Origin: Zygnema cylindricum
Lineage: Eukaryota; Streptophyta; Zygnematophyceae; Zygnematales; Zygnemataceae
Assembly (NCBI GenBank): GCA_037447655.1
Contig: JBBHKE010002616.1
Location: forward strand, 1-39,924
Reading direction: 5' to 3'
Length of the DNA: 39,924 bases
Translations under genes and position numbers: made by a program
The notes under the pieces: generated by a model
The model's database searches: none
Seen by the model: only the letters and a program-made list of their open reading frames with translations
Told to the model about the DNA's origin: nothing
Shown here: piece by piece, positions 9,334-18,600 of the stretch
Layout: every line of letters starts with the position of its first letter
Numbering within the stretch: position 1 is the first letter of the stretch

Positions 9334-12300
9334 CTCTAGGGTACCAATCTTTAATGGAACTGGCTTCATATACTGGGAAAGTATGATGATAGGAGCTCTA
9401 TGCGAAAAAAGGTTTTGGGGAATAGTGAGTGGACGATTGGGGCGTCCATCAAGTCTTGGAATTCCTCCAGGGTTTGGAGGAAGTAGATTCACCAGGAAAG
9501 AGGATTCACCTTCAACGGAGGAAACAAAGGAAGGAGAGGTGGTGGACAAAGGAAAGGAGAAGGAGGCGACCACACCAATAGCAACTGGTTTAGCATTCAT
9601 GTCACCTATTCCGAGGAACGAGGAGAATGATACTGAAACCTGGGACTTCAACAATATGGCGGCAAAGCACTTCATCCTACGCCATCTCACTCAAGGACTT
9701 GCATGTCCTCATTTGCAGGTAGAAAGGGCATCCGATCTTTGGATGGCTCTCATAGAGATGTACCGAAGTGGTACGATTCAGCAACAACAGTTGGCTGATC
9801 AGAAAGTTAAGGAGTATGTATACAAAGGGGGAAATATGTTGGATTTTTGCAATGAGCTTGCTACACTCTTCATGGAGCTAGAGAGTGCGGGAAAAGATTT
9901 TAGTGAAAAAGAAAAGGTTAACTGTTTACTGATGAAGTTACCTGATGAGTTCGTGAACATAGTTTACCGTGTGCAGGACTTGCCTGACTCAAGGTGGATA
10001 TGGAACTCAGTGGTAGGGATGATTCTCGTTCAAGAGAATACAATTGAGATCCGAAGGGGAGGAAAGAGTGGCCAAGCCTTGGCAACAGCGACTGATTGGA
10101 GGAACAAGGATTCCCGAAAACCGGTCGGAAACTATGGGGGTAGGGAGCAGAAAAAACAGGCCGACGAGTTCGAACCAAGGGCTCCCAAAGGTTTATGTCA
10201 TTTTTGTAAGAAACCGGGGCACTATATGGCAGAGTGCACTAAGCTAACCGAGCTTCGGTTAAAGGAGGGGCAGACCGGTGGTACCCCGAGAGGAAAGAAA
10301 AAGGCCCTTGTCACACAGGTACTTGAGGCGGAATACGAGGACGAGGACGATGAGCTCCTTTTGGATGAGGAGTTGGAGGCGAAAAATGAGGTCGAAATTC
10401 CACGAAGGCAGAAATGTGCTTACGGTGGATTGAAAGGTGAAGCAGGCTGGATTGTAGATTCAGGTGCCTCCATGCACATGTGTAAGGATAGACACCTGTT
10501 CACTAAGATAAGAAAGATTCCCACCGTAGAGATAGAGTACGGGGATGGGAGGATAGTCACCACTACTCTTGTAGGATCGGTAGATTTGAAAGTGTTAGTA
10601 AAAGGAAAGACATCCATATTAACATTCTCCGATGTATTGTTTATTCCGGAGCTGAACAAAAACCTTATCTCTACATCAGTATTAGATGATAAGGGTTTTT
10701 TCACTAGCACTAGGGAAGGAGTCTTTACTGCTAGTTTTGAGGAGGATGTCTATTTTATTGCTGAGAAAGGTAGCCATGGGATGTTTAGGCTGATCTTAAG
10801 TAATGAAAAGAAGAAACTTTATTATGCTGGTGTTCATGATATTACAATGTGGCATAAGAGGCTTGGGCATGTGAATCTAGATAAGTTAAGAGAGATGAAA
10901 AAGATGGGAGTGGTGGAAGGGATTCAGTTCAGTGAAAGTGATGATATAAGTGATTGTAGTGGATGTGCTCAAGGTAAAGCACACAGATTACCCTTTCCTA
11001 AATCAGCCACCTATAAGGGAGAAAAACTTCTAGATCTAGTACACACAGATATTTGGGGACCGGCTAAAGTGCCCTCACCGGGGGGGAAGAGATTTATGAT
11101 GACTATAACTGATGATTGGTCTCGGTATTCCCGGGTATATTTTTTGAAAAACAAGTCCGAAGCTGAGGATTGTTTTAGACAATATAAAGCATGGAGCGAA
11201 AAACTCCATGAAACTCCAATCAAGAGAGTAAGGAGTGACAATGGTGGAGAGTATACTTCTAACCAGTTTGAGGATTTTCTGAGGGAAGATGGGGTCCAAC
11301 ACCAAAAGACAGTTCCAGAAAATCCTGAACAGAATGGGGTAGCTGAAAGGTTAAATAGAACACTAAGTGATAGTGCTAGAAGTATGTTGTCGGATAAAAA
11401 GATAGGAAAAAGGTTTTGGGCGGAAGCAATGAACTGTGCTAATTACCTCAAGAATAGAGTTCTTACTTCAGCTATAAAAGATCAAACACCTTATGAGAGA
11501 TGGACAGGCCGGAAACCAGACATATCTCACTTAAAGGTTTTCGGCAGTCAAGTATTCAGTCTAGATACTGATCGGTCCAATTGGAAGCTAGATCCTAAAG
11601 GAAAACCGGGATACTTATTAGGATATGATGAGGATGTTAAAGGATATAGAGTTTATGATCTAAAAAGGGAAGATATAATCTTAGTAAAGCATCTAGTAGT
11701 TATGGATGAAGGAAAATCTGTGGATCCCTTCAAATATACGAAGCCAGTAAAAATCAGATTTGAGTCAGAAAATTCCGATGACTTTGAGCTTCCTAACTAT
11801 CCAGGTTTTAGAGAAGATGACATTCTTGCAGGAACAAATCAGACCGAAAAGGACTCGGCTGTGGAAACTCCAGTGACAACTCTACTCGAAGCGGAAGACG
11901 TGGTGGAAATTGATTCGGGATCAAGGGATAGGGGAGAAGACGAGTTTGTTCGAAAGAATCCACGAGAACCATCTATTCCGGCCTCAGATTTTGAGGGGGG
12001 GAGGAGAAGTAGCAAAAGACTGCAAGAAAAACAGGTTAACAACAAGGTAACTAAACTATCTCATCAAGATGAACCTCAATCTTATAGAGAGGCGATGACT
12101 TGTCCAGAAAGAAACCGGTGGAAGACAGCCATCAATGAGGAGATGGCTTCAATCATGGCAGCCGATACTTGGGAGCTGGTGGACTGTCCACCTAACCGAA
12201 AACCAATTGGTTGTAAGTGGGTCTTCAAATTAAAACTGAACCCAGATAACACAATCGAACGCTACAAGGCCAGATTAGTGGCAAAGGGATTTACACAAAA

Positions 12301-13657
12301 GGAAGGAATTGACTACGAGGAAACCTTTGCCCCGGTGGTCAGATTTCCCTCCGTCCGCATACTTCTCAGTTTAGCAGCGGCGGAAGACATGGAAGTGCAT
12401 CAGATGGACATCAAGACAGCCTTTCTGCATGGAGAATTGGAAGAGGAGATCTTCATGCGACAACCCGAAGGTTTTGTGGAGGAAGGAGAGGAGAGTAAGG
12501 TATGCCGGCTGATTAAATCTCTTTATGGTTTGAAACAGGCACCTCGACAATGGAATAAGAAGCTTGATGAGTTTCTTACCGGTCTGGGATATATTCGGAT
12601 CAGCTCAGATCACTCAATCTATGTTTTTGAAGATGAGGAAGGTTTGATATTTATTGCAATTTATGTTGATGATTTGCTTGTATTAAGTAAATCAATGGAA
12701 AAAATCAACAAACTGAAAACCGATCTTAAGGGGAGATTTGAAATGAAGGATATGGGAGAAGCAAGATATATTTTGGGAATTCAAGTAGAGAGAGACCGGA
12801 AAAGGAAAATTATAAAACTGACTCAAAAGGAAGCAATAGGGAACATGCTTGAAAAATTTCAAATGGATAAAGCTAATAGTTGTACAACTCCAATGGAGTT
12901 GAAGAAGGGAAGTGAGGGGAGTGAGGAAGAAGGAGTCATAGTTTTAGACGAGGAATTATCTCCTGATGAACAGAAGTTCATGCAGACTATTCCTTACAGG
13001 CAAGTAGTGGGAAGTCTAATCTATTTTATGAATTGTACCCGGCCGGATTTAGCTGCAGCTGTAGGAGTGCTGAGTAGAAGTCTAAATGCTCCCACTAAAA
13101 GGGATTGGGAGGCAGCTAAGAGAGTCCTTAGATATTTGGTAGGAACTAGAGATCTATGGTTGCATTTGGGTGGGGAGAATACTGACATCACTACTTGGAG
13201 TGATGCCAGTTATGGTGATGCTCCGATGAGGAGATGTACTTCTGGATATGTATTATATGTGGGTGATGGGGCTTGCTGTTGGAGTAGCAAACAGCAAAAG
13301 GTTATTGCTCAGTCCACCATGGAGGCTGAGTATATGGCCTCTTGCTCTGCTGTAAAAGAATTGATGTGGGTCAAGTCTTTGCTTGGTGAGCTTGGTCACC
13401 TTAAGAGTGGTGTGCAGAAAATATTTTGTGATAATCAGGCAGCAATCGCTATTTCTGCCAATCCTAAACACCATTTTAAAGCCAAACACATGGACATCAG
13501 ACTCAGCTTTGTTAGAGAGAAAGTAGAAAACAAAATAATCAGTTTAGAGTATAGACCAGATAGTGAGATGGTAGCAGATATGATGACCAAACCTGTGCCT
13601 TCCCCTAAGCTAATTTTTTGCAGGGAGAAGTGTGGTCTGAAATTAAAGATTGACTAG
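9323..13657 (+). CDS. copia gag-pol polyprotein (1444 aa)
   Basis: Makes all proteins needed for retrotransposition. Residue numbers count from the ATG at 9323. The gag part opens with VPIFNGTGFIYW and has a CCHC zinc knuckle, CHFCKKPGHYMAEC, at about 292-305. A strongly acidic stretch (335-359) follows, then aspartic protease DSGA (D379). Integrase has an HHCC finger starting HKRLGH at about 511 and a DDE triad D576, D639, E675, the last pair 35 residues apart. Reverse transcriptase carries YVDD at 1114-1117. RNase H has D1294 and E1334. No stop or shift interrupts it, so protein ratios must be set without frameshifting, as in many plant copia elements. I chose 9323 because the context (G at -3, G at +4) is strong and the site lies in the PBS. 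An in-frame ATG at 9299 inside the LTR would add eight residues (1452 aa). The stop is directly followed by the PPT. Confidence 0.96.
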   Translation: MGPPSRVPIFNGTGFIYWESMMIGALCEKRFWGIVSGRLGRPSSLGIPPGFGGSRFTRKEDSPSTEETKEGEVVDKGKEKEATTPIATGLAFMSPIPRNEENDTETWDFNNMAAKHFILRHLTQGLACPHLQVERASDLWMALIEMYRSGTIQQQQLADQKVKEYVYKGGNMLDFCNELATLFMELESAGKDFSEKEKVNCLLMKLPDEFVNIVYRVQDLPDSRWIWNSVVGMILVQENTIEIRRGGKSGQALATATDWRNKDSRKPVGNYGGREQKKQADEFEPRAPKGLCHFCKKPGHYMAECTKLTELRLKEGQTGGTPRGKKKALVTQVLEAEYEDEDDELLLDEELEAKNEVEIPRRQKCAYGGLKGEAGWIVDSGASMHMCKDRHLFTKIRKIPTVEIEYGDGRIVTTTLVGSVDLKVLVKGKTSILTFSDVLFIPELNKNLISTSVLDDKGFFTSTREGVFTASFEEDVYFIAEKGSHGMFRLILSNEKKKLYYAGVHDITMWHKRLGHVNLDKLREMKKMGVVEGIQFSESDDISDCSGCAQGKAHRLPFPKSATYKGEKLLDLVHTDIWGPAKVPSPGGKRFMMTITDDWSRYSRVYFLKNKSEAEDCFRQYKAWSEKLHETPIKRVRSDNGGEYTSNQFEDFLREDGVQHQKTVPENPEQNGVAERLNRTLSDSARSMLSDKKIGKRFWAEAMNCANYLKNRVLTSAIKDQTPYERWTGRKPDISHLKVFGSQVFSLDTDRSNWKLDPKGKPGYLLGYDEDVKGYRVYDLKREDIILVKHLVVMDEGKSVDPFKYTKPVKIRFESENSDDFELPNYPGFREDDILAGTNQTEKDSAVETPVTTLLEAEDVVEIDSGSRDRGEDEFVRKNPREPSIPASDFEGGRRSSKRLQEKQVNNKVTKLSHQDEPQSYREAMTCPERNRWKTAINEEMASIMAADTWELVDCPPNRKPIGCKWVFKLKLNPDNTIERYKARLVAKGFTQKEGIDYEETFAPVVRFPSVRILLSLAAAEDMEVHQMDIKTAFLHGELEEEIFMRQPEGFVEEGEESKVCRLIKSLYGLKQAPRQWNKKLDEFLTGLGYIRISSDHSIYVFEDEEGLIFIAIYVDDLLVLSKSMEKINKLKTDLKGRFEMKDMGEARYILGIQVERDRKRKIIKLTQKEAIGNMLEKFQMDKANSCTTPMELKKGSEGSEEEGVIVLDEELSPDEQKFMQTIPYRQVVGSLIYFMNCTRPDLAAAVGVLSRSLNAPTKRDWEAAKRVLRYLVGTRDLWLHLGGENTDITTWSDASYGDAPMRRCTSGYVLYVGDGACCWSSKQQKVIAQSTMEAEYMASCSAVKELMWVKSLLGELGHLKSGVQKIFCDNQAAIAISANPKHHFKAKHMDIRLSFVREKVENKIISLEYRPDSEMVADMMTKPVPSPKLIFCREKCGLKLKID

Positions 13658-13670
13658 AAAATAAGGGGAG
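13658..13670 (+). promoter_or_regulatory. Polypurine tract (plus-strand primer)
   Basis: AAAATAAGGGGAG lies between the gag-pol stop codon and the TGTAG start of the 3' LTR, the standard site for plus-strand DNA priming. Confidence 0.85.
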
Positions 13671-14711
13671 TGTAGAAACTAATGGATTTATTAGTATTTT
13701 CTAGGTCTAAATAGAAATAGAAAGAAGCCGAGGCAGTCTATCTCTAACTTCTCTCTCCAACTCTCAAACTTGTTGCAGTCACTGAGAAGTTGAAGAGGAA
13801 GCTAGAGCCATGGCTACCTTGGCTATCCTGAAGTTTACGGGAATTTAATCCTAGGGTTTATTTATTTAATTAAAAGTTAAGCGCCGGCGGCAGGATTTGA
13901 TCTCTGTACCTACCGGCCGGCAGATAGGGATTAGCCGGTAGCCTTAGCCGTTAGGTCTAGCTATCGTGATATGTACTATATAGTTTGATAATGATTTAAA
14001 GATGTATACGTACGATAAATTCATTTAACTGTTACGGGTTACGGGATACATAGATCCGGTACGGATGCCGGTACGGATTACGAATCAATACCGCGCATTT
14101 GTTTCGGAAGTGAAATAAATACCGCGCATGTATTTATTACGGCTACGATTAAATCTTAATTTAATCGGACGGCCGGAATTAGCGCCGAGATCGCGGAGGA
14201 AGATTTCGGCGGTTTGTGGCCATCGCCACATCGGATGACGCGTGGCGAAATTCCGTTGGATTGTAGAATCTCCGGAGATTATGGCACCGAATCCGGATTT
14301 GACATGTGTCGACATTTAGGCCATGTCGTACAATGTCCGTACTGAAAGTACACCGGCGGCTGTACTTTTACGTACGGAACTCAATTCTGATTGGTTCCGT
14401 ACATCAGTAGATAGAGTCTGTGAGAGAGATAGGACTTAGAAAAATTAGAAGATAGGACCCTCTCTCCCAGAGAGCTTCTGTACAAAAGGTCAACTTTGAC
14501 CCTCCATAACTTACTGCTCAGGGGAGCAAATTCAGAGATTCTTTTTGCTATCGACTCAGGGGAGTCTTGTCTTCACAGGGGTGAAGTTGGTCAGAGTTTT
14601 TGCCTGCCAGGGTGGCAGTTATTTTTGCTTAAACACAAAGGGGTCAGGATTATCCTAGAGGCTTCTTGGAAGCTGTCCACTCTGAGGACTTATGGAGGTC
14701 TCAGAGTTTCA
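13671..14711 (+). repeat. 3' LTR of the copia element
   Basis: 1041 bp, identical to the 5' LTR as far as I can compare by eye apart from one extra G near 13796. It ends ...GAGTTTCA, followed by the TTTGT target duplication at 14712-14716. The tRNA-like segment and hairpin of the 5' LTR recur here. Confidence 0.95.
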
Positions 14712-14777
14712 TTTGTGATGGCTAAAATTTCTGCAGCACTTGGGGTCTGCTCCAACCCCTGTACCTACTATCTCAGT

Positions 14778-14872
14778 ACACACACACACACACACACACG
14801 CACGCACGCACGCACGCACGCACGCACCCGCGCACGCGCACGCGCACGCGCACGCGCGCGCGCATGCACGCA

Positions 14873-14943
<71 letters not shown>
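14778..14943. repeat. CA/CGCA compound microsatellite
   Basis: An alternating purine-pyrimidine run: (CA)n, then (CGCA)n, (CGCGCA)n, (CGCA)n and (CA)n again. Such sequence tends to form Z-DNA. The long ORFs reading Thr-His or Cys-Val repeats through it are artefacts. Confidence 0.97.
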
Positions 14944-14946
<3 letters not shown>

Positions 14947-15319
14947 GACTGATCGCTGATTGGGTCCTTTTAAAGATTCAAAAGCCGTGTTCATTTGAGG
15001 CTTGATTCTTTTTGACAAGTTTAAGAGCTAAGAGTTTGTAATAGCTATAGCTACGATGCATAGAAATGTAAAAATGTACTCAACAAGGATTGAAGATTAT
15101 GATTTCGTAGTCACAACTAGATACAGTCAATTAGATACATTCAAAATGTAAGAATGTAATCTATCATTATAATATAATTGTTCCTTTTAAAGATTCTAGA
15201 GTTGAGTTCACGTGGGGCCCAATTTCTCTGCAAGTTTATTGTGATTAAGGATTTAAGAAATACAAACAAAAGTAAGAATTTAATAAGGAAAAATTGAATC
15301 GTAAAAGTTGACATAATAG
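14944..15319. other. AT-rich non-coding stretch
   Basis: No gene, RNA or clear repeat recognised. Confidence 0.4.
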
Positions 15320-15600
15320 ATGCTTTATTTCATAACCTTCGAATGGAGCAATTATGATATAAAGAGGAAACTACTAGGTTATAGCACGCAAAATGTTTTA
15401 TGAACAAAGTTATGACTACTGTTGCTTTGACTGTATGCAACAGGTTGAAAGAAGAATTGGAATGTCAATTTACCCCCGAAAGAGAGTAAAAAGAGAGGAT
15501 GAGAAGAGCACCTCTCATTGCCCCATCAATCACTTTTTCAGTGTACACTTGTCGGATTGCTGCAAAAAGCTGAGAATCTTACCTCTTATTGGCAATTTCT
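15320..15600 (+). repeat. Dispersed direct repeat, copy 1 (second copy at 20235-20515)
   Basis: Shares with 20235-20515 the words GATGCTTTA, CACTAGGTT/CTACTAGGTT, CAAAATGTTTTATGAACAAAGTTATGACT (exact), the CACCTCTCATTGCCC block, and a terminal GTGTACACTTGTCGGATT module. That module also occurs in the mariner-like MITEs of this window. Divergence is moderate and includes indels. The 84-codon ORF inside copy 1 is not kept in copy 2, which argues against a gene. Confidence 0.7.
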
Positions 15601-15619
15601 GGTTGAAACTGACGCGTAA

Positions 15620-16042
15620 CTGGTTTTACCGAACTGCTTTTTACTGAAGCATTTTTTACTGAACTAGTTTTACTGAACCGGTTTTTACCGAACTAGTTTT
15701 TTCTGAACCGGTTTTTACCGAACTGCTTTTTACTGAACCGGGTTTTACTGAACTGGTTTTTACTGAACCGGTTTTTACTGAACTGGTTTTTACTGAACCG
15801 GTTTTTACTGAACCAGTTTTTACCGAACTGGTTTTTACTGAAGCATTTTTTACTGAACTGGTTTTTACTGAACCGGTTTTTACTGAACCAGTTTTTACTG
15901 AACCAGTTTTTACCGAACTGGTTTTTACTGAACCGGTTTTTACTGAACCAGTTTTTACTGAACCAGTTTTTACCGAACTGGTTTTTACTGAACCGGTTTT
16001 TACTGAACCAGTTTTTACCGAACTGGTTTTTACTGATCCGCT
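15620..16042. repeat. 15-bp minisatellite, about 28 copies
   Basis: The unit is GGTTTTTACTGAACC, with variants ACCGAACTG and ACTGAAGCA. Copies are contiguous, without spacers, so this is not CRISPR-like. Two alternating variants (CCGG and CTGG/CCAG joints) suggest higher-order amplification of 30- or 75-bp blocks in 15880-16020. Confidence 0.95.
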
Positions 16043-16079
16043 TTTTTTTCGTAAAATATTTTTTACGATTTTTTTGAAT

Positions 16080-16258
16080 GATGGTTGCGAGAAGGGTCTT
16101 GCGGAAGAGGGGAAAGGGGAGCGAGGGATAGAAGGAGAGAGGGTGAGAGTGAGGGAGAGGAAGAAAGGGAAAGAGGGAGAGGGAGAGGGTGAGAGGGGAT
16201 GAGAAAGAGAAGAGTGCGAAAAAGGGAGAGAGGGAAGAGAGGAGAAGTCGAAGATGTG
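16080..16258 (+). repeat. Purine-rich (GA/GGGA) tract
   Basis: About 180 bases almost entirely of A and G on the plus strand, with many GGGAGAGG words. Triplex-prone low-complexity DNA; no coding signal. Confidence 0.85.
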
Positions 16259-16352
16259 GTTTTTTCCGCGGTGAATGTATAGTTTACTTTCGAGGCAAAA
16301 TAGTGTGACCTGTTGTCACAATCTCTGCACAGTTCTCAAAACTCGCTATCTA

Positions 16353-16582
16353 CACCGCGAATCGTTATTAGCGTCGAAGGTTTTTTCGTCTCTTAAAAGT
16401 TAAAACATATTTTCCCCGTACACACTTGTCGGATTGTGGATCTGACGGTTGCGATTGAAAGGTAACGTTCTCATCTTCCGATTGGCGGTCCCAAATTGAA
16501 ATTCGACAAGTGTGTACATAGAAAGGATGTTTTAAAAGGCGAAAAAAACCTTGACGCTAATAAGTAATAACGATTCGCGGTG
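16353..16582. mobile_element. Mariner-like MITE M1 (230 bp, nearly full-length hairpin)
   Basis: TIRs begin CACCGCGAATCGTTATTA, flanked by TA on each side (16351-16352 and 16583-16584). The right TIR has a 7-bp insertion (CTTATTA). Almost the whole element folds back: TTAAAACAT and GTACACACTTGTCGRATT on the left face their inverted copies on the right. Relatives are at 26217-26433 and 35926-36143. 17929-18417 has the same TIR start with a different interior. TA duplications are typical of Tc1/mariner. Confidence 0.75.
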
Positions 16583-16584
16583 TA

Positions 16585-16808
16585 CACCTTGAATCGTTAT
16601 TAGTGTATAGAAATTATTAGTGTAAATAAAAAATTAGCATCATTCATTCTAATTTAGTTCCAGGAGACGTGGAAGATTATGGTCCACGTCCTTAAATAGT
16701 GTAATTTATTATATTTTAGGTATCAATGTCAAAATTTTGGGGTGCCGATATAGCATACATAAGGCTAATAACGATTCACGGTGTAGTGTTCATAAAGCCG
16801 GTGTATAT
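16585..16808. other. Fragments of the MITE terminal repeat
   Basis: Two solo pieces of the MITE end, TTGAATCGTTATTAGTGTA at about 16590 and GGCTAATAACGATTCACGGTGTAG at about 16762, lie in AT-rich DNA. They may be the two ends of one further decayed copy (about 16588-16786), since they face each other. Confidence 0.5.
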
Positions 16809-16929
16809 TAGAGTTAAAGAGGTAATAGAATTAAAGGGGTAATAGAGTTAAAGGGGTAATTGAGTTAAAGGGGTAATAGAGTTAAAAGGGTGATAAAGTT
16901 AAAGGGTAATAGAGCTAAAGGGGTAATAG
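16809..16929. repeat. 17-bp tandem array, about 7 copies
   Basis: The unit is GAGTTAAAGGGGTAATA with small changes. The copies are contiguous and there is no coding potential. Confidence 0.92.
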
Positions 16930-17161
16930 TACCATGCCTTGGGGGATGATTTTTGTTACAATTTTGTACCAGTCGCAATCGTATTTGTTTTTTTCTTTTT
17001 GTTTCTTTCCCGCTGATTTGAAGTGTTTCGGCATTTGGTAGCGACATCTTATGGACGAAGAGAAAAGTTTTTATTCTTTTAAATCTTCCGGTTGTACTTT
17101 ATCTATATTATTATGAAGTGCAAACTATCCATCCATCTGTCTGTTTGTGCGCGAGTCAGTA
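16930..17161. other. Short non-coding stretch
   Basis: Nothing recognised. It ends in a run of nine T (17162-17170) that abuts the foldback element. Confidence 0.4.
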
Positions 17162-17170
17162 TTTTTTTTT

Positions 17171-18460
17171 GGGAATTGCTAATCGCAGAGACTATTTTTG
17201 CTGCGCGCAGGTAGTTGTCAGAAATTGTACATTTGAAGTACAGTCTCGTACAAGCTACGTACCTTTAAGTTCAAATGTGACGGTCAATCCGTCAAACAAC
17301 TTTGACTGGCGGAATCTTGAACCGACGGTTAAAAAAGTGTTGCGCTTGCAAACGTCGACCGTCATAAAAAAAAATCAAGTCACACGGCCGGCGCAGGTTT
17401 ACTGTAGCCAAACTGCGGCACCCACATATAAATAAAATGGCTGCGCGCAGGTAGTTTACCGCAAAAATAAAATCAACTCGTGAACCGTTACATTGAACTT
17501 GGACACATATTAAAGGACGACATACAACATGTGTAAACTCGCACGAAACGAAATAAACTTCGTACAAAATAAAAAAGCGTACCCGCGTATAAATATCGAT
17601 GAAACTAAAATGACACGTCGTCACGTCCACGGTGGACGTGACAACGAGTTGATTTCATTTTTGCGGCTAACGTGAAGTGATAAACTACCTGCGCGCAGCC
17701 ATTTTATTTATATGTGGCTGCCACAGTTTGGTTACAGTAAACCTGCGCCGGCCGTGTGAATTGTTTTTTTTTGTTTGACGGTCGACGTTTGCAAGCGCGA
17801 CACTTTTTTAACCGCCGGTACAATTTTCCGCCAATCAAAGTTGTTTGACGGATTGACCGTCAGATCTGAAATTAAAGGTACGTAGCTTGTACGAGACTGT
17901 ACTTCAAATGTACAATTTATGACAACTACACCGTGAATCGCTATTAGCGTACATGACGCTAATTGGGGTACCCCCTTTTTTGGGGCAAATTCTCAAATAG
18001 AATAAAGTACGCTAAAATTTTTTGCACGTTATTTGAGGTACCTCGCTCAATACGGTTCATAACTGTAATTTAGTGCCCTTTAAAATAGTGTGGTGTACGG
18101 ACTGTCAGATTTGTACTATTTCGTACATTTTTATAATTAAAAGTACAGAAAATTTAATAATATATAATTGCGTAAATATTTTCCGGCATACCCAGATGTC
18201 AAAAAAGCGCGACGGCGTACGATTTGAACAATTTCGTACATCTACATGTTTTAGTGTGGACATATTATGTGCCGAAAATTTTTAAAAAGCAGTTTACAAA
18301 TTAGAGTACATGATAAATTAGTATCATGGTGTACCCGAAAAAACACATTTTACCGTAAAGTACGCTAATTGTTTCATTACGCTATATTTTTTATTACGCT
18401 AATAGCGATTCACGGTGTACCTGTGCGCAGCAAAAATCGTCTCTGCGATTAGCAATTCCC
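17171..18460. mobile_element. Mutator-like foldback element with long arms, split by a MITE
   Basis: The left arm (17171-17480, starting GGGAATTGCTAATCGCAGAG) is the inverted copy of the right arm (17644-17926 plus 18420-18460). Arms are about 310 bp around a 160-bp loop. Terminal G-rich ends and flanks of T-runs (nine on the left, thirteen on the right) would fit a 9-bp Mutator-type duplication, though a homopolymer is weak proof. Each arm contains CTGCGCGCAGGTAGTT twice, near its outer and inner ends. There is no transposase. M4 (17929-18417) inserted into the right arm. Confidence 0.7.
17929..18417. mobile_element. Mariner-like MITE M4 (489 bp) inserted in the foldback arm
   Basis: The TIRs are perfect over 23 bp and begin CACCGTGAATCGCTATTAGC. 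TA lies on both sides (17927-17928 and 18418-18419). The opposite foldback arm gives the uninterrupted site (CAGGTAGTTGTC at about 17209-17220), with a single TA, so the TA duplication is seen directly. The interior is AT-rich, and its 70-codon ORF resembles nothing known. Confidence 0.85.
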
Positions 18461-18600
18461 TTTTTTTTTTTTTGTCAGGCGGTCAGTTTAGGGTGAAGTG
18501 AGTCAGTATTTTATTTTTTTTGTCAGGCAGTCAGTTTAGGGTGAAGTTCCATCAGACGTTTCTGTAATCGTACGGCCAACTCTATAGACTGGGTCGATTG
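18461..18600. repeat. Tandem duplication next to the foldback element
   Basis: The segment TTTTTGTCAGGCRGTCAGTTTAGGGTGAAGT occurs twice (about 18471-18500 and 18520-18550). The second copy continues as GGGTGAAGTTCCATCAGACG, which resembles the terminal repeat of the 7300-8029 element type. Confidence 0.6.

Larger units (their letters stand above)
8279..14711 (+). mobile_element. Complete Ty1/copia LTR retrotransposon (6433 bp)
   Basis: A full-length element with 5' LTR, PBS, one long gag-pol ORF, PPT and 3' LTR. The LTRs begin TG and end CA. The target duplication TTTGT is perfect (8274-8278 and 14712-14716). The only LTR difference I found is a 1-base indel near 8402 (AGAGAAGC versus AGAGGAAGC), hence 1040 versus 1041 bp. 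Domain order protease-integrase-RT-RNase H places it in copia (Pseudoviridae-like) rather than gypsy. Intact ORF plus near-identical LTRs imply a recent and possibly still mobile insertion. It landed in AT-rich DNA about 65 bp from a CA microsatellite. Confidence 0.97.

Noticed and set aside
14496-15018. Long ORFs on both strands over the CA/CGCA tract
   Set aside because: They are open only because the dinucleotide repeat lacks stops; the products are Thr-His or Cys-Val runs. The first part also reads straight out of the copia LTR.
15620-16042. CRISPR-like array
   Set aside because: The units are contiguous with no spacers, and the context is nuclear plant-like DNA.
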